Assembly (NCBI RefSeq): GCF_020536995.1
Contig: NC_068366.1
Coordinates: 22,939,854 to 23,003,853, forward strand
Length of the DNA stretch: 64,000 bases
Reading direction: 5' to 3'
Origin: Dreissena polymorpha
Lineage: Eukaryota > Mollusca > Bivalvia > Myida > Dreissenidae
Translations under genes and position numbers: made by a program
Notes under the pieces: model-generated
The model's database searches: none
What the model saw: the letters and a program-made list of their open reading frames with translations, nothing else
Told to the model about the DNA's origin: nothing
In this document: positions 26,897-39,444 of the stretch, piece by piece
Position numbering within the stretch: the first letter of the stretch is position 1
How the letters are laid out: every line of letters begins with the position of its first letter

Positions 26897-27920
26897 ACTT
26901 CACTTAAACAAAGAGCTGTTATGTAACATCGCTATGTACATTATTGAACGTAGTTTATGTTTACAAATATCAAGCCATTCTTTAGTTCTTTTAGCAGTCT
27001 AATAAATTAACCAACTCCAAAACTCAAGGGGCTATTTAATACGGAGAATCTATAGATTGGTAATGGAAAAGGTCAACATAATTGAGCGTATAAAACAAAC
27101 AATAGACATGTCACATGTACGAGCGAACTGACGAATGCTGCATCATATATTTGCAGCACAATTAAATATTGCTTATTTTGAATTGAACCTAAACTTTCAC
27201 AACACTTTAAATATGCTTAAGCTAAAATCAAACCCGATGAACAGAACGGCGTTTATATTAACCAAGAGCTGGTGAAAAAAATCAACAACAACCTGTCTTG
27301 AAGAACATGTTGAAGAATTAGTAATAATCATAAAGTTGCAAAGTTTCAACACTGGCCATTACTAGATGCAGCAAATAGTTTGTTTTGGCAAACAATCGAG
27401 GGCACGCACAGTTATGTATGGCATATAAACATTTGAAACAAAATGCATAAAATAGTATCACTAAATATGTTATTACTGACATAGCGGATTATCTCACAGA
27501 TTCACTTTACTCTTAATCATGTATTCATTTTCATATACAATTGTGTTCAATAATCGTTTGTAAAACGTCAGAGTATTGTAACAAACTTATTAAGAAACAT
27601 TTGTTTAAAATAATAAAATGCATATGCTTCTTTTGCTATCAATCTGACAAATGAATCCAGCATGATGGAATTTCATTTTAATGTGTTTATTTAAATAGCT
27701 TGTTTTAGAAGGTGTCAAATAGACAAAGTTTAAGTCATAATGTACACTGACCACTTATTTTGTCACATTATAAAATGAATGATATTCCTAGTTGTATTCT
27801 TAGTGTATGTCTATCTATGTATCTGTGTGTGAAGTTTTCTTATATTCGATAAAGAGGCACAATTTGTAGTTATTTGACTCTCCTGCATAGTATTTTTGTT
27901 TGTTTGGCTTCCTGTCAATA
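26897..27920. other. Gene-free stretch
   Basis: AT-rich sequence downstream of the GPCR pseudogene. No gene, RNA or element is supported. Confidence 0.45.
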
Positions 27921-28411
27921 CATGTACACTTTTCCAATGCATCACTTTTCAAACTTGAATTTCTCAGTTATGAATAAAGATTTTGATGGTAAATTTTAGA
28001 TGCGCTCATTTGACTACATTCTATGCAAGCTTACGATAAAATCATCCATCCGTGGCGATTGGGCGCTTTGGCACGTGTGGTAGGTGTGGTGACATATTTT
28101 TGCACGTGGAAATGTTGAAACGCGATTTGATTCTAGTATTATTTCAATTTAATTACTTTAGGTGGTTTCTTTCACAAGGAAAACATAAAATTAATTTACA
28201 AAACAATATAGCTCGTATGAATATTCAGGCGCGCAATCGCGCACTTTGCATTTTACTTTAGCCTCCGATCGTCACGGATGAATGATTTTATCGTTAGCTT
28301 GCACCTATTGTAGTCAAATGATCACATGTGCGATTTTGAATTAAAATATTTACTCATAACTGAGATTTGTATGTTTTAAAAGAGTTGCATTGGAAAAATC
28401 ACCAAGTGTAG
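27921..28411. repeat. Long foldback element, ~145-bp arms
   Basis: Arms 27921-28066 and 28262-28411 are imperfect inverted copies. Paired landmarks are cttttccaatgcat / gcattggaaaaat, ctcagttatgaataaa / ttactcataactgag, catttgactaca / tgtagtcaaatg, and cgataaaatcatccatccgt / acggatgaatgattttatcg. The ~195-bp centre (28067-28261) reads as loop. The architecture is that of a foldback/MITE transposon. Confidence 0.75.
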
Positions 28412-28430
28412 TAAAAGGCGATATAAATGT

Positions 28431-28562
28431 TATTCCAATTTAATTTTAATTTCATAATTCTAGGCAAGTTTATACACAAGAAAAACATAACATAAGTTTA
28501 AGAAAAACAATATGGCTCGTATGAATATTCAGGAGCGAAACGGCTCAATCGGCATTTTGCAA
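28431..28562 (+). repeat. Second copy of the foldback centre
   Basis: This stretch is a direct, diverged copy of 28138-28258. Shared blocks are 'atttaatt', 'acacaagaaaaacataa'/'cacaaggaaaacataa', and 'ggctcgtatgaatattcagg' (gctcgtatgaatattcagg in the first copy), ending in gcattttgc/gcattttac. It lies ~293 bp from the first copy, suggesting that part of the element was duplicated or a second copy inserted next to the first. Confidence 0.65.
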
Positions 28563-30909
28563 GCCGGTCAGTTATTAAGTCGTGTAAGTTTATGCGTTTT
28601 ACTTTTCATATTGTTATTATTTAACGTTGTACGAGTTTGCGAATTTGACTTTTGAAGATACGTTTTTAATTTGTTAAGTTTTATATTTTGTTGGTTTTCA
28701 ATTTCAATGAAATTTTTAGGAATTATCAGATATGTGTTGAATTAATCTTGGTCCAAATTTCAACACAAGCCGTTCAAAAATAAGGGAGATATATTGATAT
28801 GATTAGGTGTTGCGTTAGAAATGTCTCCAAGTGTATATAGTTATGTAACATATAATACCCCAAAACCAGGGGAGTTGGCGAGATTATGTTAGCATAACGG
28901 AATCGAATTGGTGAAATCCTGAAAATTTAATTGACTTTTCTTTTGACTGCCCTACCCCTGATACAAAGTGCTTACATTTATTTCATGTCTAGTTAATCAG
29001 TATTAAAGTAAGAAAAAAATGAATTAAATATCAAACCATCAAGAAATAAGTCCTGCAGTACCGTAATAAGTTTTCAGATTAAGATACGGAAAATATTTTT
29101 TTAAATCAGGTGTCCGAAAATAATGAAACACATATTAAATGTTTGAAAATTATAATTATATTACAATAAAAGGAAATAAATCCATGCCTAATAGTGTTTC
29201 TACTTTAAAGTATAAACAACTTCAAAGCTTTGCTTACTCTTGCCTGAAATGATACAGAACAAAAAGTAAAAAAACAAAAAGTTAAACATACTGCTTTCTT
29301 AATAGGAAGATTACCAAATTACGCAAGTGGCATGGTCCATTGCACTCAGGCATGCGTCCCCCATGTTTTTTATTGCCTTAATCCGTGTGTAAAGCCCCAT
29401 TATCAAAGTATCACTCACACGATACGCGAATACAGTGCCAACATCTGATAAAATAGCACTGTAAAATATATATTCCAAAAATTTAGAGTCATTAATGATA
29501 GACGAAAACGCGCATTACTTGTCCGAAAATTAAGAGTCACGAAAAATATATATTTTTGCCAAATAAGGGGGTTTACGAAAACTTAGAATGTCCGAAAACT
29601 TAGAGTAAATACGGTTATAATAATGGTGTCACCATAAATGATAGTATCAGAATGCATGAGAAAACTTAGTAGTCGCAACTTCTTGCTCCATGTCAATATA
29701 ACTCGAGACCCTCCCCCCAGTAATTCACATGAAAGAGAGATTTGTTGATTACGAATACAACTTATGTATCCCAATACTACTTAGGTATCTGTAAAAGATT
29801 TTGATGAATTGTGTCCGTTAAAAAACGATTTGCGACAAAACAGAAGATCTGATGTCGCTGGTAATGTTAAATATTGAATTATGGCAACATGGATAAAAGA
29901 TGCGACTGTAACGAGTAAGAATTTCGATAACATTGCGAAATGCTAACAATATTTTTTATTAAGGATAGAACTAGGAAAACGATTTCGGGACGGATTCTAA
30001 AGAATAATCTATATTTACAAATTTACCATACATACTGTGTGTTTGGTCGAAAAGCATGGCGCTTTTTTGGAGAAAAATCTCTAAGTAAACCATATTTGTG
30101 GAAAATCAAAACAACTCACCTCTTTAGGCTCCATGTTTACAGTTTATAAAGTACAAATTAAAAAGTTATATTGAAACCCCGGAATTTTTTTTTTCATCAT
30201 TAAAAAGTCTTGTTTTTAAGGCAAGTAAACACTTTCCCAAAAAAGACCATACAATTCCACCAACATCACTGCATTCACAATTATTAAATAAAACAACATT
30301 TACAATGATCACACGTATGGCGCATAAGGTATTTAAATAAAAATGCCTTTTGTGTCGTACTCCGATGATTTTCTCAGCTAAACCTAACCCACTGAAGACA
30401 CAGAACAACACCATCTAGTTCTTGTCAGACACACTACATTTAAACTTCAAGATTGCTGTTAACATTTACAGATCAAAACAATTAGTATTATTTATGAAGC
30501 AAATGTAAACGCCAATTAGAAAAACGTCCAGTGTATTCACTATTTAAGATTGCCCGAAGCGTGTATATAATAAGAATAACAGCTATATAGCTATATAATA
30601 TACTGAAAGATAATAAATGATTGATTACAAACAAAGTCCATTTATTGTGGTTCATAAAAAAATCCATGTTTCATCAGAACAACACGTGCATGAGACAATT
30701 GATTCAATAAAAAACTTTTTCAAAACGAAATACGACATTTTCATATCATAGAATTCTTCCATGTTCTTTGCATTGCTTAAAGAACACGTATGATCACATT
30801 CCCATGCAATTGGTAACAAAGGTAAGCCATTGTAAATAATGGCGCAGTCTGGACAATCCAGAATGTCTTGTGTTTTTTTAATTTGATGTCAATCGAACCA
30901 GTACCGTCA
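28563..30909. other. Gene-free stretch with a probable MITE at ~29059-29614
   Basis: No gene is supported. About 29059-29614 looks like an element. It begins accgtaataagttttc and ends, read on the other strand, accgtatttactctaagttttc. The interior repeats 'tccgaaaa' phrases (29105, 29521, 29591). From 30430 to 30909 lies the 3' flank of the minus-strand vWA gene. Confidence 0.4.
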
Positions 30910-33900
30910 TTATACTCCTTCTGGGGTGCTGAAATATACATTTTATACTCCGTAATCTCGATGACAGTTATTTAACACACTCGATGTTTGTTGGCTGTTG
31001 TTTTTCAAAAATATTTATTATGTGGTATTGTAATTTTGTTATTTGAACTTTGTCTTCGGTTTTATTTGTTAATTTCGTCTATACCTCGCTTAAGAATAAT
31101 ATATTTTTAAATATTTAAGTGAAATACGACAAGCGTCTTTAGAATAACGATTTAATTTATGCTAGACACGTTTAACGGAGAAAGAGAACTACATATGTTC
31201 AATACAATGTCTGATATATATAATAGTGCAAAGGGATGAGAATGAAGAAAAATACCTCATTTGCTCAAGCTCGATTTCAAATTTGGTGTCCACACCATAA
31301 CAATATTTCCCTATATGCCCGTTATCCCACCTGATCTGAATATAAAAGTAATACGTTTGGAGTAAATACACTCGTTTTAAACTTATCATTTTTAAATTAA
31401 ATACAATAAATTTGTATGAAAATACAATTGATAGTATTAAAAACTTAATAAGAAAATACAGGGTAATAAAGTACAAAATTTCAAAATATATTCCTTTCTA
31501 AACATATAAGACTAAATTTCGTATGAGATTAAAAGGCTAATAACTTGCTAAAAAGTAGAAGTAGACCGGTGGCGCTTTTCACCGAATATTGAACATAGGG
31601 CAGTTAAAAATGACATTTCATTATATATGCTCATTTTCGCTTTCCATACAACCCACAAATCATTTAATTTTAACGGAACCATGTTGTAATTTAATTTTAA
31701 ATTATGGAATTAATTGCAGTTCACTTGCAATGTTTCTTTCTGTGTTACATCATTTTTCCTTATTCTTGTTTTTATTCAAAATATTTATAAAAAAAATACA
31801 TCTGATTTTGTCCATCTAAAGAAATGTCATGCTAGAACGTTTTCATCTTTATTTTGACGTCGTAATAGTATGTTGGCTGTATCGTGGTATATTATCTAAA
31901 TCCGCGGCAGAAGCAACGTTGAAAATACTATTACATGTAAACAAATCTGAAACATAGAAAAAAACAAACACGCGAAAAGGGCAAGAATACAAACTGCGTG
32001 CGGTAACAATGACAGTGATTTAAAGCATTATAGGACAAAGTAAAAAGATAGGAATCAGCACATACTTTGAAGATTTATTAACCGTAAAATAAATTAAACT
32101 ATTCTAAAACACACACTCGTGTACAATGTAATATTGTGTTATTATAACTTTTTGTGCACCTATATTAAATGAAATATACAATAGCTAGCGGTTTTCATAT
32201 TTATTCTGTATTAATGAAAAAGAATTGAATGTACAGGTAATCGCTCGAACGTTATCGATGATATTCGCCCAAAACAGCATACTTTAGCAATACCATACGG
32301 GCATGCATATGATTCGAAAAGTTCATAATACGCGACGCATTGCCTCAGAATTGTACTTAACGTCATACACTTATATGGATATGATAATTTAAACTGATGA
32401 CGAAACAATTTACCGGCAATATTAACGTTTTCTTAAGTATTCTGAGAAGACATCATTATACTCATGTCGTTGTAGCTTAATGATGAAAGCTATTTTGCAG
32501 ACTGCTGTACACATGCTCATAAAAAGCAAAACTTAAGCATAAACTTAGAAATGAATTCATATGTGTTCGTTCAATAATTAATATACTGTAAGCCTACTAG
32601 AAAACTAGAATAATAACAGTGTACATGACATAAGAAAAACACGTGCCCGTAATACGTAGTAAATATATACGAGTATGCGACATTTTAATGGTATATAGTT
32701 TCGTTTTCATGTCAGTGCATAAACACATACCGTTGCATGTGGTGTTTCCACTCTCAGAACAACTCCTCTGTTTGAGTTACCTATTTCCCGTGATACGCAA
32801 TCTCCACCTAGTACAACACGACATTTAACATTTAATTTAACGCAACCATTGGCCGTTCTTTTCGCGATTCCTAAAATCTGTTTAAAAACGGTTCACATCA
32901 ATATTTATAGTAATTATAGTTAAACTTACACAACATTGATTAGTGCAATTACTTATGTAAGGAAATAAGTCTCGCCATACTTCAATTCATTTATACATCA
33001 ATTTAGGGTTTCCAAAACTGAGGCGTACAATTACATTATATTCGAAACATTGTAGTGTACCTGGTTTTACTTTACAACCGGTCTCCATTCTCTCAGCAGG
33101 ATTTAGCACTCTTGGTTCATCCACTGCTTGCACTTCACAACATTCCCTGGTGTACCTGTAGCTGCTTGTGTGGTCATTCAAATCCCATGTGACCAATAGT
33201 TTCCCATCTAAACATATTATGGCATTGGTTTGTGTATTACCAATTATATCAATAATTAAAAATTTAAAGAGTTTACGTGCACACCATTCAACACATTTCT
33301 ATAGTTCAGTCGTTTTCACGGATTATTATACTAAATAAATAGGACACAAACTATCCAGTCAAACATAATGCATTACATATTTACGCGGTTTATCCACTAT
33401 CCATGCTAATTACTTTATGCTACAGGTGTTACAATGCGTTTACATATATTTTACAAAAGAACAAAGACTAAATAGTAAATACAATCATGACTCATGTTTT
33501 GAAATTCTCTTCTATCATTTGCTTTCTTGTGTACTTAATAATTACCGCGAAAGCTACACACAAACAAGTTACATCAGTATATAATGACATTGAATTCATA
33601 GCGTCGTTCAATTTCCCGATGCACAATTATTTCAAGATACTAGTATATAATATAGGTGAAACGAAACGGTAGAAGTGAATGCAAACCAAAATTTCCGGTG
33701 ACAGTACCAGGCCCATTAAGGTCAAAGTTTCCATCGTTCCAAGCTAGTCCCCTGCGTACCCGGGTTCCAAGTGACAGCAGACTAGCGTCATTACTCTCTT
33801 GACATAATGGCCCGTACTGCCTTTCGCAACGTCTCTTCGTGTCAGCACGAATGAATTTTATATCGTCCTGGTTACGATATGTGATACGGTATTTACAGTT

Positions 33901-36900
33901 AAAGGCGAGATTTAATGATGAAGAAATATTTGGTTGTATTAGAAAACGTCTACATAAGCAATGTGTCAGCAAGGTGATTTGTTTTTCATAGTGTACTGCA
34001 GCACTCAAATATGTCATCTCTCTATCATCTGTACCTTTAGCACAGAATGCATTGCAAGATGATCTAACAATTAAAACACTTCAAGAAACCAGTTATACCT
34101 CATCCCAAACGGAGAGCCTGTTTGTTAACGAAAAAGTCAAAGCAAGTCCATGTGTAGCCAACTGTGACTGTAAAAATAATATTAGATTTTTTTTCCAGAG
34201 CTCATGTTATCAAAAACTTTATTTAACGAATCATTTTACTGCTATATACTTTATGATACAATACGTGTATTGTATTAAATAAAGATACATGTATAACAAA
34301 GTCATCAATACATGACAACTGAAATCGATTGTCATTGAATATATAATCAACGATTTAAGAAGTAATACCTCAAAGAACCCAAAGCGAGCAAGCCTCCTTC
34401 CATCTTTGTACGAGTAAATCTTAGACTGGCAAAGCGTCGACATGTTTTGTATGAACGTCTTCATCAGAAAAAATGGTAATATTGAACATGTGCTTACTGT
34501 GATAAAATATTCATCGATAAATACCGAAACGATCATCCCACATGTATTGATCCTACATGATTTACAACAGATGAAAAATAAACATGGCAATTATTTAATA
34601 CAAGATTAACACCAATGCCAAGTATCATTCAATTTGAATGGCTTTGAAGTTAAGCGATGATATACAATTATTTTAGAAGAGTATACGTTTGAATTTTAAA
34701 TTGATCTTTAAAACGTATTTGGAAACTTGTTGATTGAAACTCGACATACTTTTCTGCATTTCCCAACGCCGATGAAAAACAATTCAAAGTCTCGTTTATC
34801 AATTTCTTCAACAGCTTCTGCTAGGTGAGACTCGGTCTGCAAAATGGCGTGCTTCGACATTATACCATAAAACACTTCACATATCAGTAAATATGTTGAA
34901 AGGAGAGGCGTGCTTCGACATTATACCATAAGACACTTCACATTTCAGTAGATATGTTGAAAGGAGAGGCGTGCTTCGACATTTTACCAGAAGACACTTC
35001 ACATTTCAGTAGATATGTTGAAAGGAGATCGATACTAACTCATTTTCCTTACGCATTATTAGTCACTCGTCATTAGTAAAGTCATGAAAATACTAAAATA
35101 TAGGTTTGGTCATCAATTATTTAATGTCAATATTCGAACCAACAACAGTTTAACAAGTCTAGCATCCCAGTACCTGTTCCACTTTACTTTCGTCCTGAAT
35201 GTCAGGCCCAGCATGCAGCATTGTGTCCGTTGGACAGCCATCAGTGATTACAATTATTCTCGGAGATAAATTTAAGCCGTTTATATTTGGAACTAGGGGA
35301 ACATATTTGTTATATAATTACATACTTAAAAATAAGAATAATGGAAAAATGTATTATCATCAGAGTAATTGATATTAGTTATAAAACATATTTCGGTAAC
35401 ATGGATGCCAAATATATCATTGTATAGCTACTTCCGAATGTTTGATTTCACACACTGCGCTTAAAAAGGCTAATGTTAATTATAATACTTAAGTTGTAGT
35501 TTACTATATCTTAATCTGAAACATTGAGAGTTCGTTGTATACCGACTAAGACCCCGGAAAAGTCAAAGGTTAAATAAAAAAGTCATTAATAAAGATGCCT
35601 ATTCCCCAATTTTCAAATCGTTTAATTATATGAACGTATAAAGTACCGTATCTTCTTTTAGCAATATGTGCTGTTGCCATGCTTATTAACAAGCCGCCAT
35701 AAAGCGGACTCGGTCCGCCTAATATAAGTCCCTCTGCAAATGATATAAATACACATAAGAAATTATACAGTCATATCGAAATTCACGTAGAGATATAGTC
35801 TTACAATATATCAGTCCATGTTAACCACATGAACACATACCTTGATGCTTGGTAAAAAAAATTCTCTAGAGACATGTTTTTGAAAAAAGTGCGTAGATGA
35901 ACAAACTATGTATTTCATGTAATAAAGTAAAATGCCGAATATACAATTTGTAAATGGTATTGGCTATTTTGCCGTTTAAAGTTGTTCTCTCTAACAAATT
36001 ATTGAATTTCGATAAATGGTCGATTTATATCAACATTTGCGATGTTGTTTACTTATTGACCCAGTGTTAACAACTTTAATTTATCTAAAATGTAATGTGT
36101 TTTTCGAATTAACATACGTATGGTCTCTCTAATTTCGTCATAATTATTCGTCAGTGCCGTCTGTAACTTTGTTTCGTGCCCGAATGTTGTCACAGCAATG
36201 TATTCATCTAACAATCTTTCGTCGTTTGTTTTCAGTTCTTTTAGTTCTATAAAATTGTATTACATTCACAGAGAAATGGGTTAATTATTCAAAAACGTTA
36301 CATATCGAATACAATAATCTTAGTAAGTGTAGATTAAAAATTTGATAACGAACAAAGACATATTGGACCTCACTAAGTCTGCGAGTATGAAGAGGGCACA
36401 TCAAACCCAACGCAAAAGAAGCCGGTCAGCCCTTGCACGTTTGTACCAATCGGAAGAAATTGTAAGCAGATGTTTGTATTGTGATTCTTTTTAAGAGTGC
36501 ATTTAGTATTTTCAAAAACGCATGACTTACCGGTTAGGAAATCATTAACAAACTCCAAGGTCTGGCCCCATCCATTGTTGCTCGACATACTCTCGGAGAT
36601 GTCCAAACACAGTACCATAGGGATGAATCGTGAGCGGACAGTGTTTGGTAATGCTGACACGAATATGTATGACAATAAAATTAATATTAACATGTCAACG
36701 GATTCACAGGAATTGAACATGCATTACTTGTCAAAGTCATGGACAATGCGGATCTAAAATGGGAGTATTACCTCTTTCTTGTGATTTATCTGCCACTGCT
36801 CGCCAAGTGTCTTCTCTGCCAGGAATGTAATACTTTTTATGTTGCCTGATAATCCGAGTGACTAAAATAATACAACTATAACCGACGAAACTTTTTTTGG

Positions 36901-38787
36901 TAAAATGTAAAATAAAAAGAAATATGTTTTAAAACACATGAATATAAGACTTCTGTATATATAATTAAAGTTAACTTTTTACGAAGCATGTCTTTCTGGT
37001 AAAGCACGTATAAGCACACACAAAGTCACTCGCGGTTACAATTTGCTTAATTCCTTAAATCTCTTCAAAATATACTATCTTCATATGTTAAATAGTAGAT
37101 GATAATACACTTGATTTCAGGCATTTATTGAAATGTTAAATGCCCAACGCCGACTATTTTTGCATATGCATACCATTTTTAGATTCATGGTTGGCGTCTG
37201 GAAAATGCAGCAGTCTTTGTATGTCGTCTAGTTGTGACTTAATATCATCAAATCGGCGTGCAATATCTGATGCATTTGTGTCATCTGTGTGTGCTGTGAG
37301 CGTTTCCATTCTAGTTTCCAAGTCCGCAACATCTCAATTAAATCAAGTAAAATATCATTTGTCTATATGTATATATTATTGGTATTATATTTAAAAAATG
37401 ATTAATAACCGTTAAAACATTTGATTTTTTATTTAACTTCACGAAAGTGCATTAAATTATTTGGTAACTCATGTAAAATCCTAATAACGTAATATTTGTC
37501 AACGGTGTATTAATTATACAATTGTTCTAGATCAAAAACTGTATTTTGTCAAGACTATTGCCGTATAAATTTTTAATACCATGCCATGCTTTTTTTGTAA
37601 AATAAAATATCACTTATAAATATTCAATCAAAGTTCATATTGCTTTGTCGCTTATTTATTAAAACAATTTCAGAAATTAACCATGTCACATTTTCTAATA
37701 AAACAAACACTATACTACTGTCAGATCGGCTAAGCACGCTAATGTCTATAAAAGCCCTCTATATGATTTATCGGCGCTGCATTAATGTTATTCTTAGTTC
37801 GTGTGGAATATTCAGGCTTATTTAATTTCATTAACATTTCTGTGGGCTTTCTTTTAAATATAAGAAAAATGAGAATGAATCGGATAAAGTCGGATAACGC
37901 CATACATTCAACAAATGACAGTACTAATGTTTAACTTCATGTTTTCTACATGTTCAATTGTAACCCACTTAAACAGATAGAGTAAACGTAACAAAACACT
38001 CAAGTTTAAAACCTCTAAATTATCAACCATCATAAATCAGCAAAAATATGCCTAATCTATAGTACCGCTGCAAAGATAACGCACAAAATCTAGGTCAGGG
38101 TTTACTAAATTAGCTATGTCGAATTAATCCAAAAGATTCACTATTTCATTGGAATCAAATATTATGCTTCAATTTAACGCATGTCTTAAGATGGCAAAGT
38201 CTATATTCTGTATTTAAAAATAAGTATGTTAAATATAACTTACCTTTGGCTATTCGTGCAATATCCAATGGGCTGAAATTAAGTGGTAACACGATTCTTA
38301 CATCTCCGGAAGACTAGAAATTGGGTTATGTTTCATTAATGATGCATCTATATGTTTTCATATTTACATATTTTCACATACAGTTTACACTATGTTCTGT
38401 CGTAAAAACATTTATTTCAAATAGTAAAATTGAAATTTACCATTATGATGATGCATCCATATGTTTTCATATTTACATATTTTCACATACAGTTTACGCT
38501 ATGTTCTTTCATTAAAACATTGATTTCAAATAGTAAAATTGAAATTTACCATTGTTGACATGTTGATTTCGTACAATCGTTTAGAGACTTCAGTCTTTTA
38601 ACAATGTTATTGTTACACTTCTGGATATCCTTTATGTTGATGAAAACCTAATGTATAAAACACAAATACATTACTTAAAATAGGTAGAATCCACAGCGAT
38701 TTTGATCTATTATGCAATATTATTGCTTATAAAACGTATTGTACAGAGTATGTTAATAGCTTTAAAAGGCTTTACCTGAGGTTCCAT
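30910..38787 (-). CDS. vWA + double MIB/HERC2-domain protein, 17 exons, 531 codons
   Basis: Assembled by splice sites and phase. Exons, in coding order: 38787-38776, 38647-38550, 38272-38244, 37332-37174, 36861-36772, 36653-36531, 36246-36118, 35733-35647, 35292-35174, 34836-34750, 34458-34369, 34167-34099, 33867-33687, 33207-33061, 32807-32731, 31335-31256, 30928-30910. They sum to 1596 nt without an internal stop. There is no signal peptide (starts MEPQ), so the protein is probably cytosolic. Exon 4 is an acidic coiled coil (METLTAHTDD..). Residues ~135-340 form a vWA domain with MIDAS residues DISES (147-151), GGPSP (219-223, Ser where Thr is usual) and TDG (259-261). Residues ~396-474 are a MIB/HERC2 domain (GTRVRRG, GPGTV, VTWD). 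Residues ~474-525 are a second, shortened MIB/HERC2-like unit (GVVLRV, IRWDNG, YCYG). MIB/HERC2 folds bind protein partners in Mind bomb and HERC2, and vWA binds ligands through a metal ion. The function here is unknown. Exons 1, 3 and 17 are the least certain. Confidence 0.82.
34847..35029. repeat. 61-bp minisatellite, 3 copies, inside the vWA gene intron
   Basis: 'gcgtgcttcgaca' recurs at 34847, 34908 and 34969 (period 61). Each copy continues through 'cacttcacat' and 'atatgttgaaaggaga'. The array begins 11 bp upstream of exon 10 (34836) on the minus strand, so it spans the region where its branch point and pyrimidine tract lie. Confidence 0.9.
38339..38556. repeat. 109-bp tandem duplication over a 5' splice site
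   Basis: Two copies, 38339-38447 and 38448-38556, differ at only a few positions (both contain ttttcatatttacatatttt and caaatagtaaaattgaaatt). Copy 2 includes the last bases of exon 2 of the minus-strand vWA gene and its donor. Copy 1 repeats the same donor (gtaaatttc) 109 bp further into the intron. Confidence 0.9.
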
Positions 38788-39444
38788 GTCTAATTTTCAA
38801 AATCGAAAGTTGGAAAATCTGTAAATGACACTTGCGGTTTCCCAAGATACGGTAAACATGGCAGCAAGTAAAAACTACATAATCATTTTTTAAATGATCT
38901 TATAATACACTCAAAACATAGTATGAAGATATTAAATAAGTTGTGTGGTATAAAAACATTGAAGTACGAATTCGGTATCGCAAAAAACGATTAAGAGTCG
39001 ACTTGATAACATGGAAGCAAATGGAAAATATAAAGTTTATGTACGGCAATTGCAATACGTTTGTTATGGTAATATTTTTTTAAAACGAAGATCAGATGTT
39101 ATCTAAATATTGAAAAGTCAAGAGAGATGTTATTATTTTTAATTTATCACTTCTGTAAATGTGTTGCATCATCCGACCTGTAAGAATGGGTTTACGTGTT
39201 TTCTATTTTTATAATGTTAGAATACCTACAGGTACACTGTTTTCCTGTTTCGATTGCATTGCTGTTTGACGAAGAAATGGACTCTCCGGTTAGACTAATA
39301 ATTGTATTAACACATACTGAGTTGAACTTTTTTATATAATGAATTATGTTGCTCCTTCTTTCAATATCGATGTTATAAATTAAGGTTTCTCTAATGTTTG
39401 CGATTGTATTTAAATTAGTTTGTTTTACCAGTATGTTTTCGGTC
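38788..39444. promoter_or_regulatory. Bidirectional promoter region between the vWA paralogues
   Basis: This 657-bp spacer separates the two divergent start codons. TATA-like candidates are gtataaaaac at ~38949 (plus) and, read on the minus strand, cattataaaaatag at ~39202-39215. No CpG-rich core is visible. Both genes must be driven from here or from non-coding exons within it. Which elements function is not decidable from sequence. Confidence 0.45.

Noticed and set aside
34033-34064. Extra exon between exons 12 and 13 of the minus vWA gene, matching the 30-nt exon 14 of the paralogue
   Set aside because: A splice-flanked 29-nt candidate exists, but its length breaks the frame; direct joining of the neighbouring exons keeps phase 0.
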